A DNA stretch of 64,000 nucleotides from an uncultured Bacteroidota bacterium (lineage in GTDB: Bacteria > Bacteroidota > Rhodothermia > Rhodothermales > Salinibacteraceae). The position numbers and the translations under genes were made by a program. Below, piece by piece: positions 24,458 through 34,745 of this stretch (the stretch's first letter is position 1; every line of letters begins with the position of its first letter). Location: assembly GCA_913056185.1 (NCBI GenBank), contig CAJXLV010000009.1:19967-83966 (forward strand), written 5' to 3'. The notes below the pieces were generated by a model. The model was not told the origin of the DNA. It ran no database searches and was given only the letters and a program-made list of their open reading frames with translations.

Positions 24458-25906
24458 TCAACGCTCGTTGCGGATGCGGGCGTAGGTCTTGTCGAGGTTT
24501 ACCACCGGCTTCGGGTAGTCCGCGCCCAGCACGCAGCCGTACTTCTTTTGCTCCTCGTGGCTCATCTTGTGCGGCTCGTGGACGTAGTGGTCGGGGACGT
24601 CCTGGAGCTCGGGCAACCAGTAGCGGACGTACTCGCCGTTCTCGTCGTAGCGCTGGGCCTGCTTTACGATGTTGAAGTAGCGGGCCCGCGGGTCGTTGCC
24701 CACGCGGGAGTTGTAAGCCCAGTTGCCCCAGTTGGAGGCCACGTCGTAGTCCACCAGTTGCGACTCGAAGTAGGCCGCGCCCATGCGCCAGTCCAGCTTT
24801 AGGCTCTGCGAAAGCATGCTGGCTACGTTCTGGCGGCCCCGATTGGACATGTAGCCGGTGCGGTTGAGTTCGCGCATGTTGGCGTCCACGAACGGAATGC
24901 CAGTGGTGCCGGTGGCCCACCGCTCGAACGACTCGTCGTGGTAGCTCCAGTCGATGTCGTTGCCGATGATGCCGCCCGGGTGGAAGAGTCGGTCGCCCGC
25001 CTTCCACGTCACGTAGGTGAAGAAGTCGCGCCAGATGAGCTCGAACTTCATCCAGTAGGTCGACTTGTTGTCAACCCGTCGCCGCTCGTAGCGCTCCACT
25101 TCTTCGTGGATCTGGCGGGGCGTAATGCAGCCGTGGGCGAGCCACGCACTGAACTTGGCGGAGTAGTTGGCGCCGAGCAGGCCGTTGCGGGTGGCCTTGT
25201 ACTTTTTGAGGCAGTCCTCCCGCCAGATGTACTCGTCGATGCGGTCGAGCCCCCGCGTCTCGCCGCCTTTGAAGGGCAGCACTGCCCGTTCGTCGACGGT
25301 TCCGTCCGCGTCGAAGCCGAGGTCGCCAAGCGTAGGAATCGAGCCGGCGTCCAGGTCGTCGGGGAGCGGGGAGACGGTGTCGGGGGCGTCGGTCGTCGGG
25401 CGCACGCGGCTTTTCTTTTCCACGCCCTTCCGGAAATTGGTGTAGACGTCCGGAATGTCGTCCGGGCCCTCGAAGGGAATGTCGTCGATGTGGTAGAGCG
25501 TCTTGCCCCAGAAAAAGCCGGGGAGGGCGTCGGTCTCGGCGAGTGCGTCTTTGACCGCGTCCTCCGTCTTGCGCTCCTCGGTCCCAATTTCCTGGAACAT
25601 GAGCACCTCATCGGCGCCCACCTGCCGCACGAGGTCGGGAAGCACAGCTTCCGGGCGGCCATTGCGCACCACCAGGTCGCTCCCGCGCTCCTGAAGGGAG
25701 CTGCGCAGGTCCTGCACGCTCTCGCGCAGGAAGCGGGCGCGGATGGCGCTCATCTTCGGCAGGTCAAACATTGTGGTGCCGACGTGGCGCGGGTCGAAGC
25801 AGTAGACCGGCACGGTGCGGTCGAAGTGGTCCACTGCGTAGCGGAGCGGCGCGTGGTCGCGGACGCGGAGGTCGTTACGGATCCAGACAAGGGCGGTTGA
25901 GGGCAC
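24458..25906 (-). CDS. DASH-type cryptochrome/photolyase
   Basis: 482 aa from a GTG at 25906, placing TALVWIRNDLRVRDHAPL at the N-terminus as in the family; an ATG at 25978 would add a Pro/Arg-rich stretch. The FAD-binding C-terminal domain shows GRQNVASMLSQSLKLDWRMG and DYDVASNWGNWAYNSRVGND, characteristic of Cry-DASH. These proteins bind FAD and an antenna cofactor and repair cyclobutane dimers in single-stranded DNA, or act in light sensing. A DUF2256 gene lies immediately upstream on the same strand, a pairing often seen with Cry-DASH. Exposure to strong light in brines makes such a repair role plausible. Confidence 0.92.
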   Translation of the reverse strand: MPSTALVWIRNDLRVRDHAPLRYAVDHFDRTVPVYCFDPRHVGTTMFDLPKMSAIRARFLRESVQDLRSSLQERGSDLVVRNGRPEAVLPDLVRQVGADEVLMFQEIGTEERKTEDAVKDALAETDALPGFFWGKTLYHIDDIPFEGPDDIPDVYTNFRKGVEKKSRVRPTTDAPDTVSPLPDDLDAGSIPTLGDLGFDADGTVDERAVLPFKGGETRGLDRIDEYIWREDCLKKYKATRNGLLGANYSAKFSAWLAHGCITPRQIHEEVERYERRRVDNKSTYWMKFELIWRDFFTYVTWKAGDRLFHPGGIIGNDIDWSYHDESFERWATGTTGIPFVDANMRELNRTGYMSNRGRQNVASMLSQSLKLDWRMGAAYFESQLVDYDVASNWGNWAYNSRVGNDPRARYFNIVKQAQRYDENGEYVRYWLPELQDVPDHYVHEPHKMSHEEQKKYGCVLGADYPKPVVNLDKTYARIRNER

Positions 25907-26023
25907 GGCGCTGGTGCGTTGGAAGGGGGGAGGGGGAAGGCGAAAGAGGGCACGAACGCGGGGACGCGTCGGACGCACAGAGGCGTCAGGGCTCGTGCTC
26001 CAACTCTTCCGTTCGTCCGGGCA

Positions 26024-26185
26024 CTACTCTTCCTTTGCCCAGGGGATGTGGTCGCGATTTTTATTGCGTCGGCAGCGCTCGCTGCAATATTTTACATTTT
26101 CCCAGTCGTCTTCCCATTTCTTTCGCCACTCAAACTCGCGGTTGCAGACCGGGCACGTCTTCGTCGGTAAGTTCTTGTGACTCAT
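26024..26185 (-). CDS. DUF2256 small zinc-ribbon-like protein
   Basis: 53 aa from the ATG at 26185. Four cysteines at 11, 14, 34 and 38 (CPVC, then YCSERC) suggest a zinc ribbon, and [20 protein letters not shown] matches the DUF2256 pattern. Function is unknown. It lies about 120 bp upstream of the Cry-DASH gene on the same strand and may be co-transcribed; this neighbourhood is common for DUF2256 (family knowledge). Confidence 0.88.
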   Translation of the reverse strand: MSHKNLPTKTCPVCNREFEWRKKWEDDWENVKYCSERCRRNKNRDHIPWAKEE

Positions 26186-26431
26186 GAGAGGACCGGAGGG
26201 AGGTGGGAGTGTGGATGATGCGCGCCTGCAAACGACAGGGGCACGTTCTCGTGCCGTTTCGGTGGGGGTTCTTACACGCTCGTCACGCACCCTGCCTTTG
26301 CACGGTTCTCACGTCAAACGGCCCGTTGGGGAGCGCGTGCGGCCCATCGTGGAGGAACAGACGCGGGAAGGGGGGCGTAGGGCCGTATGGTCATTTTAAA
26401 GACAGCAGCGGTCCTCCCGCTGCGCACCGCC

Positions 26432-26504
26432 GGGGCCATAGCTCAGTTGGTAGAGCGCTGGAATCGCACTCCAGAGGTCCTGGGTTCGAATCCCAGTGGC
26501 TCCA
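26432..26504 (+). tRNA. tRNA-Ala (anticodon CGC)
   Basis: A complete 73-nt cloverleaf: acceptor GGGGCCA paired with TGGCTCC, including the G3-U70 wobble that identifies alanine tRNA; D arm GCTCAGTTGGTAGAGC; anticodon stem CTGGA/TCCAG with loop ATCGCAC giving CGC (reads GCG); T arm CTGGG-TTCGAAT-CCCAG. CCA is not encoded. An intrinsic terminator follows. Confidence 0.97.
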
Positions 26505-26511
26505 CATCCTC

Positions 26512-26555
26512 CCCCCGCCTGCTCCGAGTACACTCGGGACTGCGCGGGGGTTTTT
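26512..26555 (+). terminator. Intrinsic terminator of tRNA-Ala
   Basis: CCCCCGC (26512-26518) pairs with GCGGGGG (26544-26550), with an inner CCGAG/CTCGG stem, followed by TTTTT. It starts 8 bp after the tRNA. Confidence 0.88.
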
Positions 26556-26662
26556 GTGTTGGGCCCTGCCCGGGTTGGGCCCTGTCCGGCTGCAACCAGG
26601 CTGCGCGGCAGAGCGCCGTGCCGCTTTCAGAAATGCACTTTCACGTCGTCACGGACCCGCCG

Positions 26663-27331
26663 TCACGGACGGCGCTTCACGAAGACAGGTGTCTCCTCCG
26701 GAATCGTCCAGAGGTAGAGGACGTCGCCATTCACGCGGGTGGTAGAGTCCGGGGCCCAGGCGTCCATGTCGAAGCTATGGGAGACCACGCGGGTGCCCGG
26801 CGCCAGTTGTTCGAAGAGCAGGGGCCGGAGCTTGATGTTGATCTCCGGGAAGAGGTACAGTGTGACGACCGTGGCCTCACTGAAATCGGCCTCGAAGAGG
26901 TCTTGCCGGCGGAACTCCACCCTGTCGCCCACGCCCGATACGGACGCGTTCGTGCGGGCGCGCCGGACGAGGTCGGGTTTGATCTCGATCCCGACGCCCC
27001 GGGCGCCGTACCGCTCGGCGGCCGTAATGGGAATGCGCCCGTCGCCGCTGCCCAGGTCGTACACCACGTCGTCGGCGGAGACGCCGGCCAGTTCCAGCAT
27101 GTGATTCACGGTGGACTGGGGCGTCACCACGAAGGGCACGTCCGCCTCCACGGTGGTGTCCGGGGCCTCGGGCGGCGCCTGAAGTTGGGCGGTGCTCTGT
27201 GAAGTGTCGGTCTGCGAGGGGGGCGGAGCCTCCTGCTCCTGTGCGCAGCCGGCGAGGGGAAGCGTCCCCGCAGCGAGCAGGGCGCCGACGAGGAGGCGAG
27301 CGGCGACGGTGTGGACGCGGGACAGGCGCAT
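26663..27331 (-). CDS. Exported lipoprotein with a SAM-methyltransferase fold
   Basis: 222 aa. The N-terminus is a lipoprotein signal: Arg residues, a hydrophobic core and lipobox LAGC with Cys29. A Gln/Thr/Pro-rich linker follows to about residue 60, then a Rossmann methyltransferase domain with VYDLGSGDGRIPITAA, GVGIEIKPDLV and VVTLYLFPEI. SAM is a cytoplasmic cofactor, so a periplasmic or surface-anchored methyltransferase fold is odd; it may bind another ligand, or the protein may not be exported as predicted. It lies 62 bp downstream of the RND permease gene on the same strand, possibly in one operon. Substrate unknown. Confidence 0.8.
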   Translation of the reverse strand: MRLSRVHTVAARLLVGALLAAGTLPLAGCAQEQEAPPPSQTDTSQSTAQLQAPPEAPDTTVEADVPFVVTPQSTVNHMLELAGVSADDVVYDLGSGDGRIPITAAERYGARGVGIEIKPDLVRRARTNASVSGVGDRVEFRRQDLFEADFSEATVVTLYLFPEINIKLRPLLFEQLAPGTRVVSHSFDMDAWAPDSTTRVNGDVLYLWTIPEETPVFVKRRP

Positions 27332-27392
27332 TGGACACGGGAGGTGAAGACGGGGAACGGGCCTCTCGGCCTGTGGAGCGCGATCGGCGCAG

Positions 27393-30300
27393 TTAGGCGC
27401 GGCGGGGACGGAGCGTGGAGTCGGGCAGCCACGACCAGTCCGGCAGCTGTTTGCGCAGGGCGCGGGCCGCGTACTCGAGGCTTACGTAGGCCGCCGGGAT
27501 GAGGACCAGGGTGACCAGGGTGGAGGCCAGCAGTCCGCCGATGACGACGCGGGCGAGGGCTGCCTGAATTTCGGCGCCGGCGCCGATGCCCAGCGCGAGG
27601 GGCACGAGGCCCAGCACTGTGGTGAGCGTGGTCATGAGAATGGGGCGCAGGCGCAGGCGCCCGGCCTCCGCCACCGCGGCCTTCAGGGCCATGTCGTGCT
27701 CGCGTCGCATGAGGTTGATGTAGTCGACCAGCACGATGGCGTTGTTCACCACGATCCCGATCAGCATCACCAGTCCCATCACGCTCTGGATGTTGACAGT
27801 GGTGCCGGTAAACACGAGCGTGGGGAGCACGCCAATGAGCACGAGCGGCACGCTGAACATGACGACCAGCGGGTCGAGGAAGCGCTCAAACTGGCCCGCC
27901 ATGACCATGTAGATGAGCACCAGCGCCATGATGATGGCAATGATGAAGTCGCGCTGGGCCTTTTGCTGCTCGCGGTACTCGCCGCCGAAGGCGATGGAGA
28001 AGCCCTCGGGAAGCGACAGGGTGGAGAGCTCGGCGCGCGCCCGCTCCACCACCTCGCCCAGCACGGCATCGCTGTTGAGCGTGGCCGAGATGTAGGTGAC
28101 GCGCTGGCCGTTGATGCGGCGGATTTCGGTGGGGCCGCGGCCCCGGTCTGTGCGCACCAGAGACGAGAGGGGCACCGACTGGCCCTCCGGCGTGCGGACG
28201 GAGACGTTGTCCAGGTCCTGCACCGAGAGCCGATCGTCCGGCCGCAGGCGCACCACAATGGGGAATTGCTCCCCGCCGTCGCGGTACGCCGCCGCCCGGC
28301 TTCCGCCCAGGTTTGTCTGCACGGCCTGCGCCACCTCCTGCACCGACAGCCCAAGCGAGGAAATCTTGCCGCGCAAAAAGCGGATGTTTTGCTCCGGGCG
28401 GCCCTCGCGCCGCTGGGACCGGACGCTGGCCACGCCGTCTACCGTCTCCAGCCGCCCCTGGATGCGGTTCGCAATCTTGCGGGCCTGTTCCAGGTCGTAC
28501 CCGCGGAGCTCCACCTGCAGGGCCTCGGTGCCGCCCCCAGTGCTAAAGATGCGCCGCAGAATCCAGAGGCCCGACTGCGCGCTCACCCGGATGTCGGCCC
28601 CTGGCACCTGGCCCAGCACGGCCGAGCGGATGCTATCGGCCAGCACAAAGGTGTTGATGGAGCGCTCCGAGGCGGAGGCGAGGCGAATTTCCACCTCCGC
28701 GCCCCAGGGCTGCACCTGCTTGGCAAAATTTTCCACGTCCCGGTCCGGCAGCTCCGCCTTCACGCGCTGCTCCAGCTCATCGAGGTACTCCATCACCACC
28801 GCAATGTTGGTGCCCTGCTCCATGTCCAGGTCCACGTCGATCTCGTTGGCGTCCGTCTGCGGGGCCAGCTCGATCGACACCATGGGCCAGAGGGCCAGCG
28901 TGCCGCCCAGCAGCAGGGCCGTGGCGCCGAACACGAGCCAGCGGCGCTCCAGGGCGCCCCGGATGAGGGACGAGTAGCGGTGCTCCAGGCGCGCAAAGGC
29001 GCGCTGGAACCAGGACTTTTCGGGCGGGGCGGCCTCCGCATCGTCCCCGCCTGCGCCGATGGTCAGGAAGCGGCTGCCCATCATGGGCACCAGCGTTAGC
29101 GCCACCAGGAGCGAGCAGACCAGCGCAAAGACCACCACCAGCGCCAGCGACTGAAAGAGCGCCGCCGTGGTGGTGCGCGCGAATGCCAGCGGCAGAAAGA
29201 TGACCGATGTGGTGAGCGTCGACGCCACGATGGCGCCCGCCACCTCGCGGGTGCCCAGGGAGGCCGCCTCCCGCAGCGATCGTCCATTCTCCTCCCGCTG
29301 CCGCACGATGTTCTCCAACACCACGATTGCGTTGTCCACAATGAGCCCCACGCCCAGCGCCAGCCCGCCGAACGTCATCTGGTTCAGCGTGAGGTCGTTG
29401 AAGTAGAGAAGCGCGAACGTGGCGATGATGGAAATCGGGATCGACAGCGCGATGATAAACGTCGTCGATCCGTTGCGGAGGAAGAGGTACAGCACCAGAA
29501 TGGCCAGGAGCGAGCCCCAGATGGCCGAGTTCTGAACGTTGTTGATCGACTTGCGGATAAACTCGCTCTGGTCGCTGACCACGGTGAGCGCCACGTCGGC
29601 CCGCGTCTTGTTGATGCGGTCCACCTCCGCGCGGATGCGCTCGGCCACCGACACGGTGTTGGCGCCGCTCTGCTTCTGAATCTGGAGGCGCACCACGGGG
29701 ATGCCGTTCAGCTCCGAGACGCGCTGCAGGTCCTCGTAGCCGTCCACCACCTCGGCCACGTCCTGCACCTGCACGGGCGCTCCGTCGACGGTGGCAACCA
29801 CCGTCTGCCGGATTTCGCGGAGCGACTGGTACTCGCCCTGGGTCCGCACGTAGAGGTCCTTCAGGCCCTCCTTCACGTTGCCGCCGGGCAGGGCGGCGTT
29901 GGCGCTGCCGATGGCCTGCTGCACCTGCGCGGCCGACATGTCGTAGGCCCGCAGGCGGTCGCGGTCCAGGTTGACACGGATTTGCCGGTAGATGCCGCCG
30001 CGAATGTTGAGGGTGCCCACGCCGGGGATCTGCTCGAAGCGGCGGCTCAGGTCCCGCTCCAGCAACCGCGTGAGCGACTCCAGGGTGCGGCTCGACTCCA
30101 CCGCGATGGAGACGATTTCCTGGCTGTTGGGGTCAAATTTCCAGATGCCGGGCGGCTCGGCCTCCACCGGCAGGTCGTCGCGGATGCGGTCGAGCGCAGC
30201 GCGCACGTCGTTGGCCGCCGCGTTGAGGTCGGTGCCCTGCGCAAACTCCAGATTGACGCGGCTGCCGCCCTCGTCGGAGTTGGAGGTGATGCGCTCCACG

Positions 30301-30527
30301 TTCGGCACACCGGAGACGGCGTTGGCAATGGGGTCGGTGATGATCTTTTCCATCTCCTCCGGCCCCACGTTGCCGTAGTTGGTGTAGACCGTCACGCGGG
30401 GGTATTCGATCTCCGGCAGAAGATCGACCGGGAGGTAGTAGAAGCTGACCGACCCCACGACGATGATGGCCAAAAACGTCATCGCGGTCGCGACGGGCCG
30501 GCGGATGGAGGTGTCGTACAGAGCCAT
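27393..30527 (-). CDS. RND efflux permease (HAE1/AcrB-like)
   Basis: 1044 aa, standard for the family. The N-terminal [22 protein letters not shown], two large periplasmic loops and about twelve transmembrane helices are visible. The fourth helix carries [13 protein letters not shown]; the Asp of the proton relay is present, but the second Asp found in AcrB is Asn here, as in many HAE1/HAE2 relatives. It drives drug or metabolite export in exchange for protons, with a periplasmic adaptor and an outer-membrane channel. The adaptor gene lies 43 bp upstream on the same strand; no TolC-like gene is in the window. Confidence 0.94.
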   Translation of the reverse strand: MALYDTSIRRPVATAMTFLAIIVVGSVSFYYLPVDLLPEIEYPRVTVYTNYGNVGPEEMEKIITDPIANAVSGVPNVERITSNSDEGGSRVNLEFAQGTDLNAAANDVRAALDRIRDDLPVEAEPPGIWKFDPNSQEIVSIAVESSRTLESLTRLLERDLSRRFEQIPGVGTLNIRGGIYRQIRVNLDRDRLRAYDMSAAQVQQAIGSANAALPGGNVKEGLKDLYVRTQGEYQSLREIRQTVVATVDGAPVQVQDVAEVVDGYEDLQRVSELNGIPVVRLQIQKQSGANTVSVAERIRAEVDRINKTRADVALTVVSDQSEFIRKSINNVQNSAIWGSLLAILVLYLFLRNGSTTFIIALSIPISIIATFALLYFNDLTLNQMTFGGLALGVGLIVDNAIVVLENIVRQREENGRSLREAASLGTREVAGAIVASTLTTSVIFLPLAFARTTTAALFQSLALVVVFALVCSLLVALTLVPMMGSRFLTIGAGGDDAEAAPPEKSWFQRAFARLEHRYSSLIRGALERRWLVFGATALLLGGTLALWPMVSIELAPQTDANEIDVDLDMEQGTNIAVVMEYLDELEQRVKAELPDRDVENFAKQVQPWGAEVEIRLASASERSINTFVLADSIRSAVLGQVPGADIRVSAQSGLWILRRIFSTGGGTEALQVELRGYDLEQARKIANRIQGRLETVDGVASVRSQRREGRPEQNIRFLRGKISSLGLSVQEVAQAVQTNLGGSRAAAYRDGGEQFPIVVRLRPDDRLSVQDLDNVSVRTPEGQSVPLSSLVRTDRGRGPTEIRRINGQRVTYISATLNSDAVLGEVVERARAELSTLSLPEGFSIAFGGEYREQQKAQRDFIIAIIMALVLIYMVMAGQFERFLDPLVVMFSVPLVLIGVLPTLVFTGTTVNIQSVMGLVMLIGIVVNNAIVLVDYINLMRREHDMALKAAVAEAGRLRLRPILMTTLTTVLGLVPLALGIGAGAEIQAALARVVIGGLLASTLVTLVLIPAAYVSLEYAARALRKQLPDWSWLPDSTLRPRRA

Positions 30528-30570
30528 CGGGGAGAAACGGGCTGTGGCGGGGGCAGTGAGGGGGAGAGGG

Positions 30571-31989
30571 CTACCGGGCGGCCGTGGTGGGGCCGTTGAG
30601 GGGGAAGCCGTTGGAGGCGGAGCCGTCAGCGGCGGAGGACTGCGTGGTGTCGGCGCGGCTGGTGTCCGGGGCGGTTCCGAAGCGGCGCTCGGCCATGCGC
30701 TGTTGGCGCTCCAGGATGCGGCGGAGCAGGTCGGTGTCTTGCAGGCGCTGCAGGGCCAGGAGGCGCGACCACGGAAGGGGGCGCACGCGGGCGTCCACTC
30801 GTTCCTCGGCGCTGGTGCTCAGCAGGTTTTGCCCCACCGTTACCACCCAGTCGCCGGGCTCCACCCCGCGGACGCCCGCCAGCTGCTGCCCCTCGGCCAG
30901 AATTTCAACGTCGCGGAAGCGCGTGGGCGTGGGTTGGGTGAGCGGGGGCGGATCGGCGGGGTCGTACGAGTCGGGCGTCTCTACGGGCAGCTCGGTGCCC
31001 AGCGTGGGCGCCACAAAGACGCCGCGCGTGCCGGTGGATGGGTCTTCGTAGATGGCACTCAGGGGCACGAGCGTGGCCTTCTGGCTCTCGGCGTAGGCCA
31101 CGTCCACCTTCACAAACATGCCCGCCTTGAGAAGGCCGTCGGGGTTGGGCACGTCGATCTCGGCCTCGGCGCTGTAGCTTTCGCTGCTGATGAACGGAGA
31201 GAGCCGCGAGACCTCGGCGGTGACGACTGTGTCGCTGGGGGGGACGGCGATGCGGGCGGTCTGCCCCGGCTGAATGCGCCCGAGCATGCGATCGGTCACG
31301 CCGACCTCCACGCGCACCGAGTCGAGGGTGCCCATGGTGTAGAGCTGCGTGTTCGGGCCCACGCGCTGCCCCACTTGCACGTTGCGGTTGCCGACCTGGC
31401 CGCTGATGGGGGCGCGCACCACCGTACGCCGAAGGTCGGCCCGGCGCTCATCGAGCGTGGCCTGGGCCTGCGCCACCTGCGCTTCGGCTCGCTCCACCTG
31501 GGCCTCGGCCTGCGCCACCTGCGCGCGCAGCGTTTCGAGCCGCTGCTCGCTCTCAAAGTTCTGCTCGGCCAGGCGCTGGGTGCGCTTCAGCTGTGCCTGG
31601 AGCTCCTGCAAATTGGCACGAGCACTCTTGGCGTCGGCCTCGGAAATGCGGAGCGACGCCTCGGCCTGCCGCACCCGCTCGCGGTACTGGTCGTCCTGGA
31701 GGCGAACGAGCGGGGCGCCCTGCTGCACAAAGTCGCCGTTCTGGGCCAGCACCGCCTCCACCGGGGCCTGGATCTGGGGAGAAATGGCGACCTGGTTCTT
31801 GGCCTCCACCGTGCCGCTCATCTGCTCCTCCAGTGGCAGCGAGCCGTAGCGCGCCTGCACCGCCTCCACGGAGGGGGTCGACGCCTCTCCGCCGCGCCGA
31901 CCGCGGCGCTGCTCGCCCTCGCCGGACGAGCCGCCACAGGCGCTGAGCACAAGAAGGCTGGAGAGAACAACAGGAAAAAGCCGGGTCAT
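30571..31989 (-). CDS. RND efflux periplasmic adaptor lipoprotein
   Basis: 472 aa from the ATG at 31989; the longer frame to 32262 is rejected because the signal peptide begins here. Lipobox LSAC gives Cys18. The order is barrel-sandwich hybrid (QISPQIQAPVEAVL), a long coiled-coil hairpin rich in Gln/Ala/Glu (about residues 90-180), a second lipoyl-like half (APISGQVGNRNVQVGQRV) and beta-barrel regions. The C-terminus is longer than usual, with about 80 residues after the last conserved segment, Arg/Gln-rich. It bridges the RND pump and the outer-membrane channel and is encoded just upstream of the permease. Confidence 0.92.
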   Translation of the reverse strand: MTRLFPVVLSSLLVLSACGGSSGEGEQRRGRRGGEASTPSVEAVQARYGSLPLEEQMSGTVEAKNQVAISPQIQAPVEAVLAQNGDFVQQGAPLVRLQDDQYRERVRQAEASLRISEADAKSARANLQELQAQLKRTQRLAEQNFESEQRLETLRAQVAQAEAQVERAEAQVAQAQATLDERRADLRRTVVRAPISGQVGNRNVQVGQRVGPNTQLYTMGTLDSVRVEVGVTDRMLGRIQPGQTARIAVPPSDTVVTAEVSRLSPFISSESYSAEAEIDVPNPDGLLKAGMFVKVDVAYAESQKATLVPLSAIYEDPSTGTRGVFVAPTLGTELPVETPDSYDPADPPPLTQPTPTRFRDVEILAEGQQLAGVRGVEPGDWVVTVGQNLLSTSAEERVDARVRPLPWSRLLALQRLQDTDLLRRILERQQRMAERRFGTAPDTSRADTTQSSAADGSASNGFPLNGPTTAAR

Positions 31990-32361
31990 CGTGAGCGTGC
32001 AGGCAAGCCAAGTGAGAGAGGACTGCGCGAAACGATTCCGCCTGGACAAAGTGTCTCTGGGCTCCAGGCTTGGCAGCATTGTTGCGCTTTTGGGGCGGCC
32101 GTTCAATGCGGAAAGAGGGGGCGGGGAGCCCTTGTGCCCTGCTCCCCGCGCGACGGCCCCCTTGTCGATGAATCTCCTCGATACGTCTCCAACGACCCCT
32201 GCACCTCGCACAGGGCCACAAGTTTCTGGGGCAGCGATCAACTGCACGCAAAAGCGGTCCAATCACACCGTGCTGCCGCGGGGGCGCAGCCCCAACAGCA
32301 CGCACCATCTCGCGATGGACCGCCCTCGCCGCCGTCGCCGTTTTCTCCAACGCTTTGCCGG
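31990..32361. other. Divergent intergenic region with a hairpin
   Basis: About 370 bp between the RND adaptor (minus) and the IMPACT protein (plus). GCGGGGAGC (32121-32129) and its perfect complement (32141-32149) form a 9-bp stem with an 11-nt loop; no T-run follows. No gene is seen. Confidence 0.45.
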
Positions 32362-33036
32362 ATGGGCAACACTCCGAATAACACTTCTCCCGACACTTCC
32401 GAGGACACGTACCGAACCCTGAGGGTGTCGGCTCGGGCGGAGCAGCGGGTGGACGGGTCCCGGTTTTTGGCGGAGGCATTCCCGGTCGAGAGTCGCAGCG
32501 CGGTCGAGGCGCGCCTGGAGGCCGTGCAGGAGCGAGAGCCCAAGGCCACGCACCACTGCTCGGCCTACCGCCTGGGCCGCGACGGCGCAGACGTCCACTA
32601 CGACGACGATGGGGAGCCGAGTGGCACGGCGGGGCAGCCGATCCTTCGCCAGATTGACGCGCGCACCCTCACGAATACGCTCGTCGTGGTCGTCCGCTAC
32701 TTCGGGGGCACCAAGCTGGGGACGGGAGGCCTCATGCGGGCCTACGGCGATGCGGCCGCGGCCGCCCTGGATCACGCCACGCTCGTGGAGCGCACCGTGC
32801 GCACGCCGGTCCGGCTCCGCTTCGCCTACGACGACACGTCGCCCGCCCAGCGGGTCCTTCGGCGCTTCGACACGGAGGTGCAGGACAGCAACTATACGGA
32901 CGTAACGACCCTTACCGTGGGGGTGCGGCGGTCGGAGGTGGAGGCATTCGTCGACGCCTTCACGAATGCGCTCTCTGATCGGGGCGACGTGTTGCAGATC
33001 GGTAGCGAGAAGAAGCAGGACGGGGGGCAAGCGTAA
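32362..33036 (+). CDS. IMPACT/YigZ family protein
   Basis: 224 aa from the ATG at 32362; the frame is open far upstream but only this part resembles a protein. The N-terminal domain shows SRFLAEAFPV, THHCSAYRLG, DDDGEPSGTAGQPIL and VVVVRYFGGTKLGTGGL, the UPF0029/Impact_N signature; a C-terminal DUF1949-like domain follows. Bacterial relatives are associated with translation or stress responses but have no settled activity. It converges on rnhA. Confidence 0.93.
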   Translation: MGNTPNNTSPDTSEDTYRTLRVSARAEQRVDGSRFLAEAFPVESRSAVEARLEAVQEREPKATHHCSAYRLGRDGADVHYDDDGEPSGTAGQPILRQIDARTLTNTLVVVVRYFGGTKLGTGGLMRAYGDAAAAALDHATLVERTVRTPVRLRFAYDDTSPAQRVLRRFDTEVQDSNYTDVTTLTVGVRRSEVEAFVDAFTNALSDRGDVLQIGSEKKQDGGQA

Positions 33037-33090
33037 GGGACCGGGAGCGGCAGTCCCTTCCCGTCGTGCTCGCCCCCCATGCCCCGATGC

Positions 33091-33537
33091 TCACGTAAAC
33101 TGTTCCATGGCCGCCACGGCCAGCTCGTCTGCCACAATATTGAGGGCGTCGTCCGCGTGGCCGCGCACCCAGATCCAGTCCACCTGATGCCGATCGGCCT
33201 CTTCCAGGAGGGCCCTCCAGAGGTCCTGGTTCTTGACGTCGCTGTTCGAGGACGTTTGCCAGTTGTTGCTCTGCCAGCTGTCCAGCCAGCCTTCGTTGAA
33301 CGCCTTCGAGAGGTACTCGCTGTCGGTATGGAGCTGTACGCGGGCCGGGCCCTCCAGCGCGCGAAGCGCCTCCAGGGCCGCCGTGAGCTCCATGCGGTTG
33401 TTCGTAGTGTGCGGGTCGCCCCCTGTGATGCGTTCCGTTGCGTCGGGATCGTCCTCGGGAATGAGGAGGGCCGCCCAGCCGCCCGGGCCGGGGTTTCCGC
33501 TGCAAGCGCCGTCGGTATAAATGGTCACGTCCGTCAT
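33091..33537 (-). CDS. rnhA: Ribonuclease HI
   Basis: 148 aa from the ATG at 33537. The catalytic acids are visible: Asp9 (YTDGACSGNPG), Glu50 (NNRMEL), Asp72 (HTDSEYL) and Asp137, with His127 in VRGHAD. It cuts the RNA strand of RNA-DNA hybrids, removing primers and R-loops. It is divergent from obgE and convergent with the IMPACT gene. Confidence 0.96.
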   Translation of the reverse strand: MTDVTIYTDGACSGNPGPGGWAALLIPEDDPDATERITGGDPHTTNNRMELTAALEALRALEGPARVQLHTDSEYLSKAFNEGWLDSWQSNNWQTSSNSDVKNQDLWRALLEEADRHQVDWIWVRGHADDALNIVADELAVAAMEQFT

Positions 33538-33709
33538 GAGGGGCGAAGAGAAAAGAACAGAGATGCTGCCTTGCAACGTACAGGGCGGGGGCGGGCTCAT
33601 CCAGGCCATCGCCAAAAAAGCCCAGTGAAAACTTTGTGTCTGTACATGGCGTATAGAAATACGCATTTTGTAGACGCGTGTATTTTCTCCTCACGGTGCC
33701 CTGACCGCG

Positions 33710-34732
33710 ATGAAGTTTCTCGATCAAGTCGATCTCAAGGTCAGTAGTGGCGACGGGGGGAAGGGGATCGTCGCCTGGCGCCGCGAGAAATTTGTGCCGA
33801 AGGGAGGGCCTTCTGGCGGGGACGGCGGCGACGGGGGGTCGGTGTACGTGGAGGCCGACGAGAACCTCTACACGCTGATGGACCTGAGCCACAACAAACA
33901 CGTCTATGCCGGCGATGGGGAGCCGGGCGGGCGCCGCAAGCAGGCGGGCGCGGCGGGCGCGGACAAGGTCATTCGCGTGCCGCCGGGGACGGTCGTGAAA
34001 GACAAGCGCACGGGCCGCATCCTCGGGGAGGTGGTGGAGCCGGGCCAGCGAATGTGCGTGGCGGAGGGCGGAGAGGGCGGCCGCGGGAACGCCCAGTTCA
34101 AGTCGAGCACCAATCAGGCGCCCCGTCACGCCGAGCCCGGCGAGCCGGGGGAAGACCGCGAACTGGTCTTTGAGCTGAAACTGATCGCTGACGTGGGGCT
34201 TGTGGGCTTCCCCAACGCCGGGAAGAGTACACTCGTCTCGTCCGTCTCCGCGGCGGAGCCGGAGGTGGCCGACTATCCGTTCACCACCCTCACGCCGCAG
34301 CTCGGCATGGTGTACGTGAGCGAGTACGAGACCTTCGTGATGGCAGACATTCCGGGCATCATTGAGGATGCGCACCAGGGCAAGGGTCTGGGGCTGCAGT
34401 TTCTGCGCCACATCGAGCGCACGTCGGTATTGCTGTTCGTGATTCCGATTACGGCGCCGGACCTGGGCGAGGAGTACCGCCAGTTGATGCATGAGCTGGA
34501 GGCGCACGAGGCCGATTTGATGGACAAGCCGCGAGTCGTGGCCCTGTCCAAGATCGACATCCTGGCGCCCGATGAGCGAGAGCTCCTCCCCGACGTGGTG
34601 GCCGGCGAGTTTCCGGACGAGGTTCCACTCCTGCCCATCAGTGCGGTGGCGGGCCTTGGGCTCGACCGTCTCAAGTACATGCTCTACGACACGGTATCGG
34701 CTGCGCGTGGCGCGGCGTCCCTTAACGCGTGA
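33710..34732 (+). CDS. obgE: Obg-family GTPase
   Basis: 340 aa. The N-terminal glycine-rich Obg fold begins MKFLDQVDLKVSSGDGGKG, and GGDGGDGGSVY is visible; the G domain has GFPNAGKST (P-loop), the switch Thr-rich YPFTTLTPQLG, DIPGIIEDA (G3) and SKID (G4). The optional C-terminal OCT domain is absent. It acts on the 50S subunit in ribosome assembly and stress control. dprA starts 14 bp after its stop codon, so the two are probably co-transcribed. Confidence 0.96.
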   Translation: MKFLDQVDLKVSSGDGGKGIVAWRREKFVPKGGPSGGDGGDGGSVYVEADENLYTLMDLSHNKHVYAGDGEPGGRRKQAGAAGADKVIRVPPGTVVKDKRTGRILGEVVEPGQRMCVAEGGEGGRGNAQFKSSTNQAPRHAEPGEPGEDRELVFELKLIADVGLVGFPNAGKSTLVSSVSAAEPEVADYPFTTLTPQLGMVYVSEYETFVMADIPGIIEDAHQGKGLGLQFLRHIERTSVLLFVIPITAPDLGEEYRQLMHELEAHEADLMDKPRVVALSKIDILAPDERELLPDVVAGEFPDEVPLLPISAVAGLGLDRLKYMLYDTVSAARGAASLNA

Positions 34733-34745
34733 GTCTCTTTGACGC

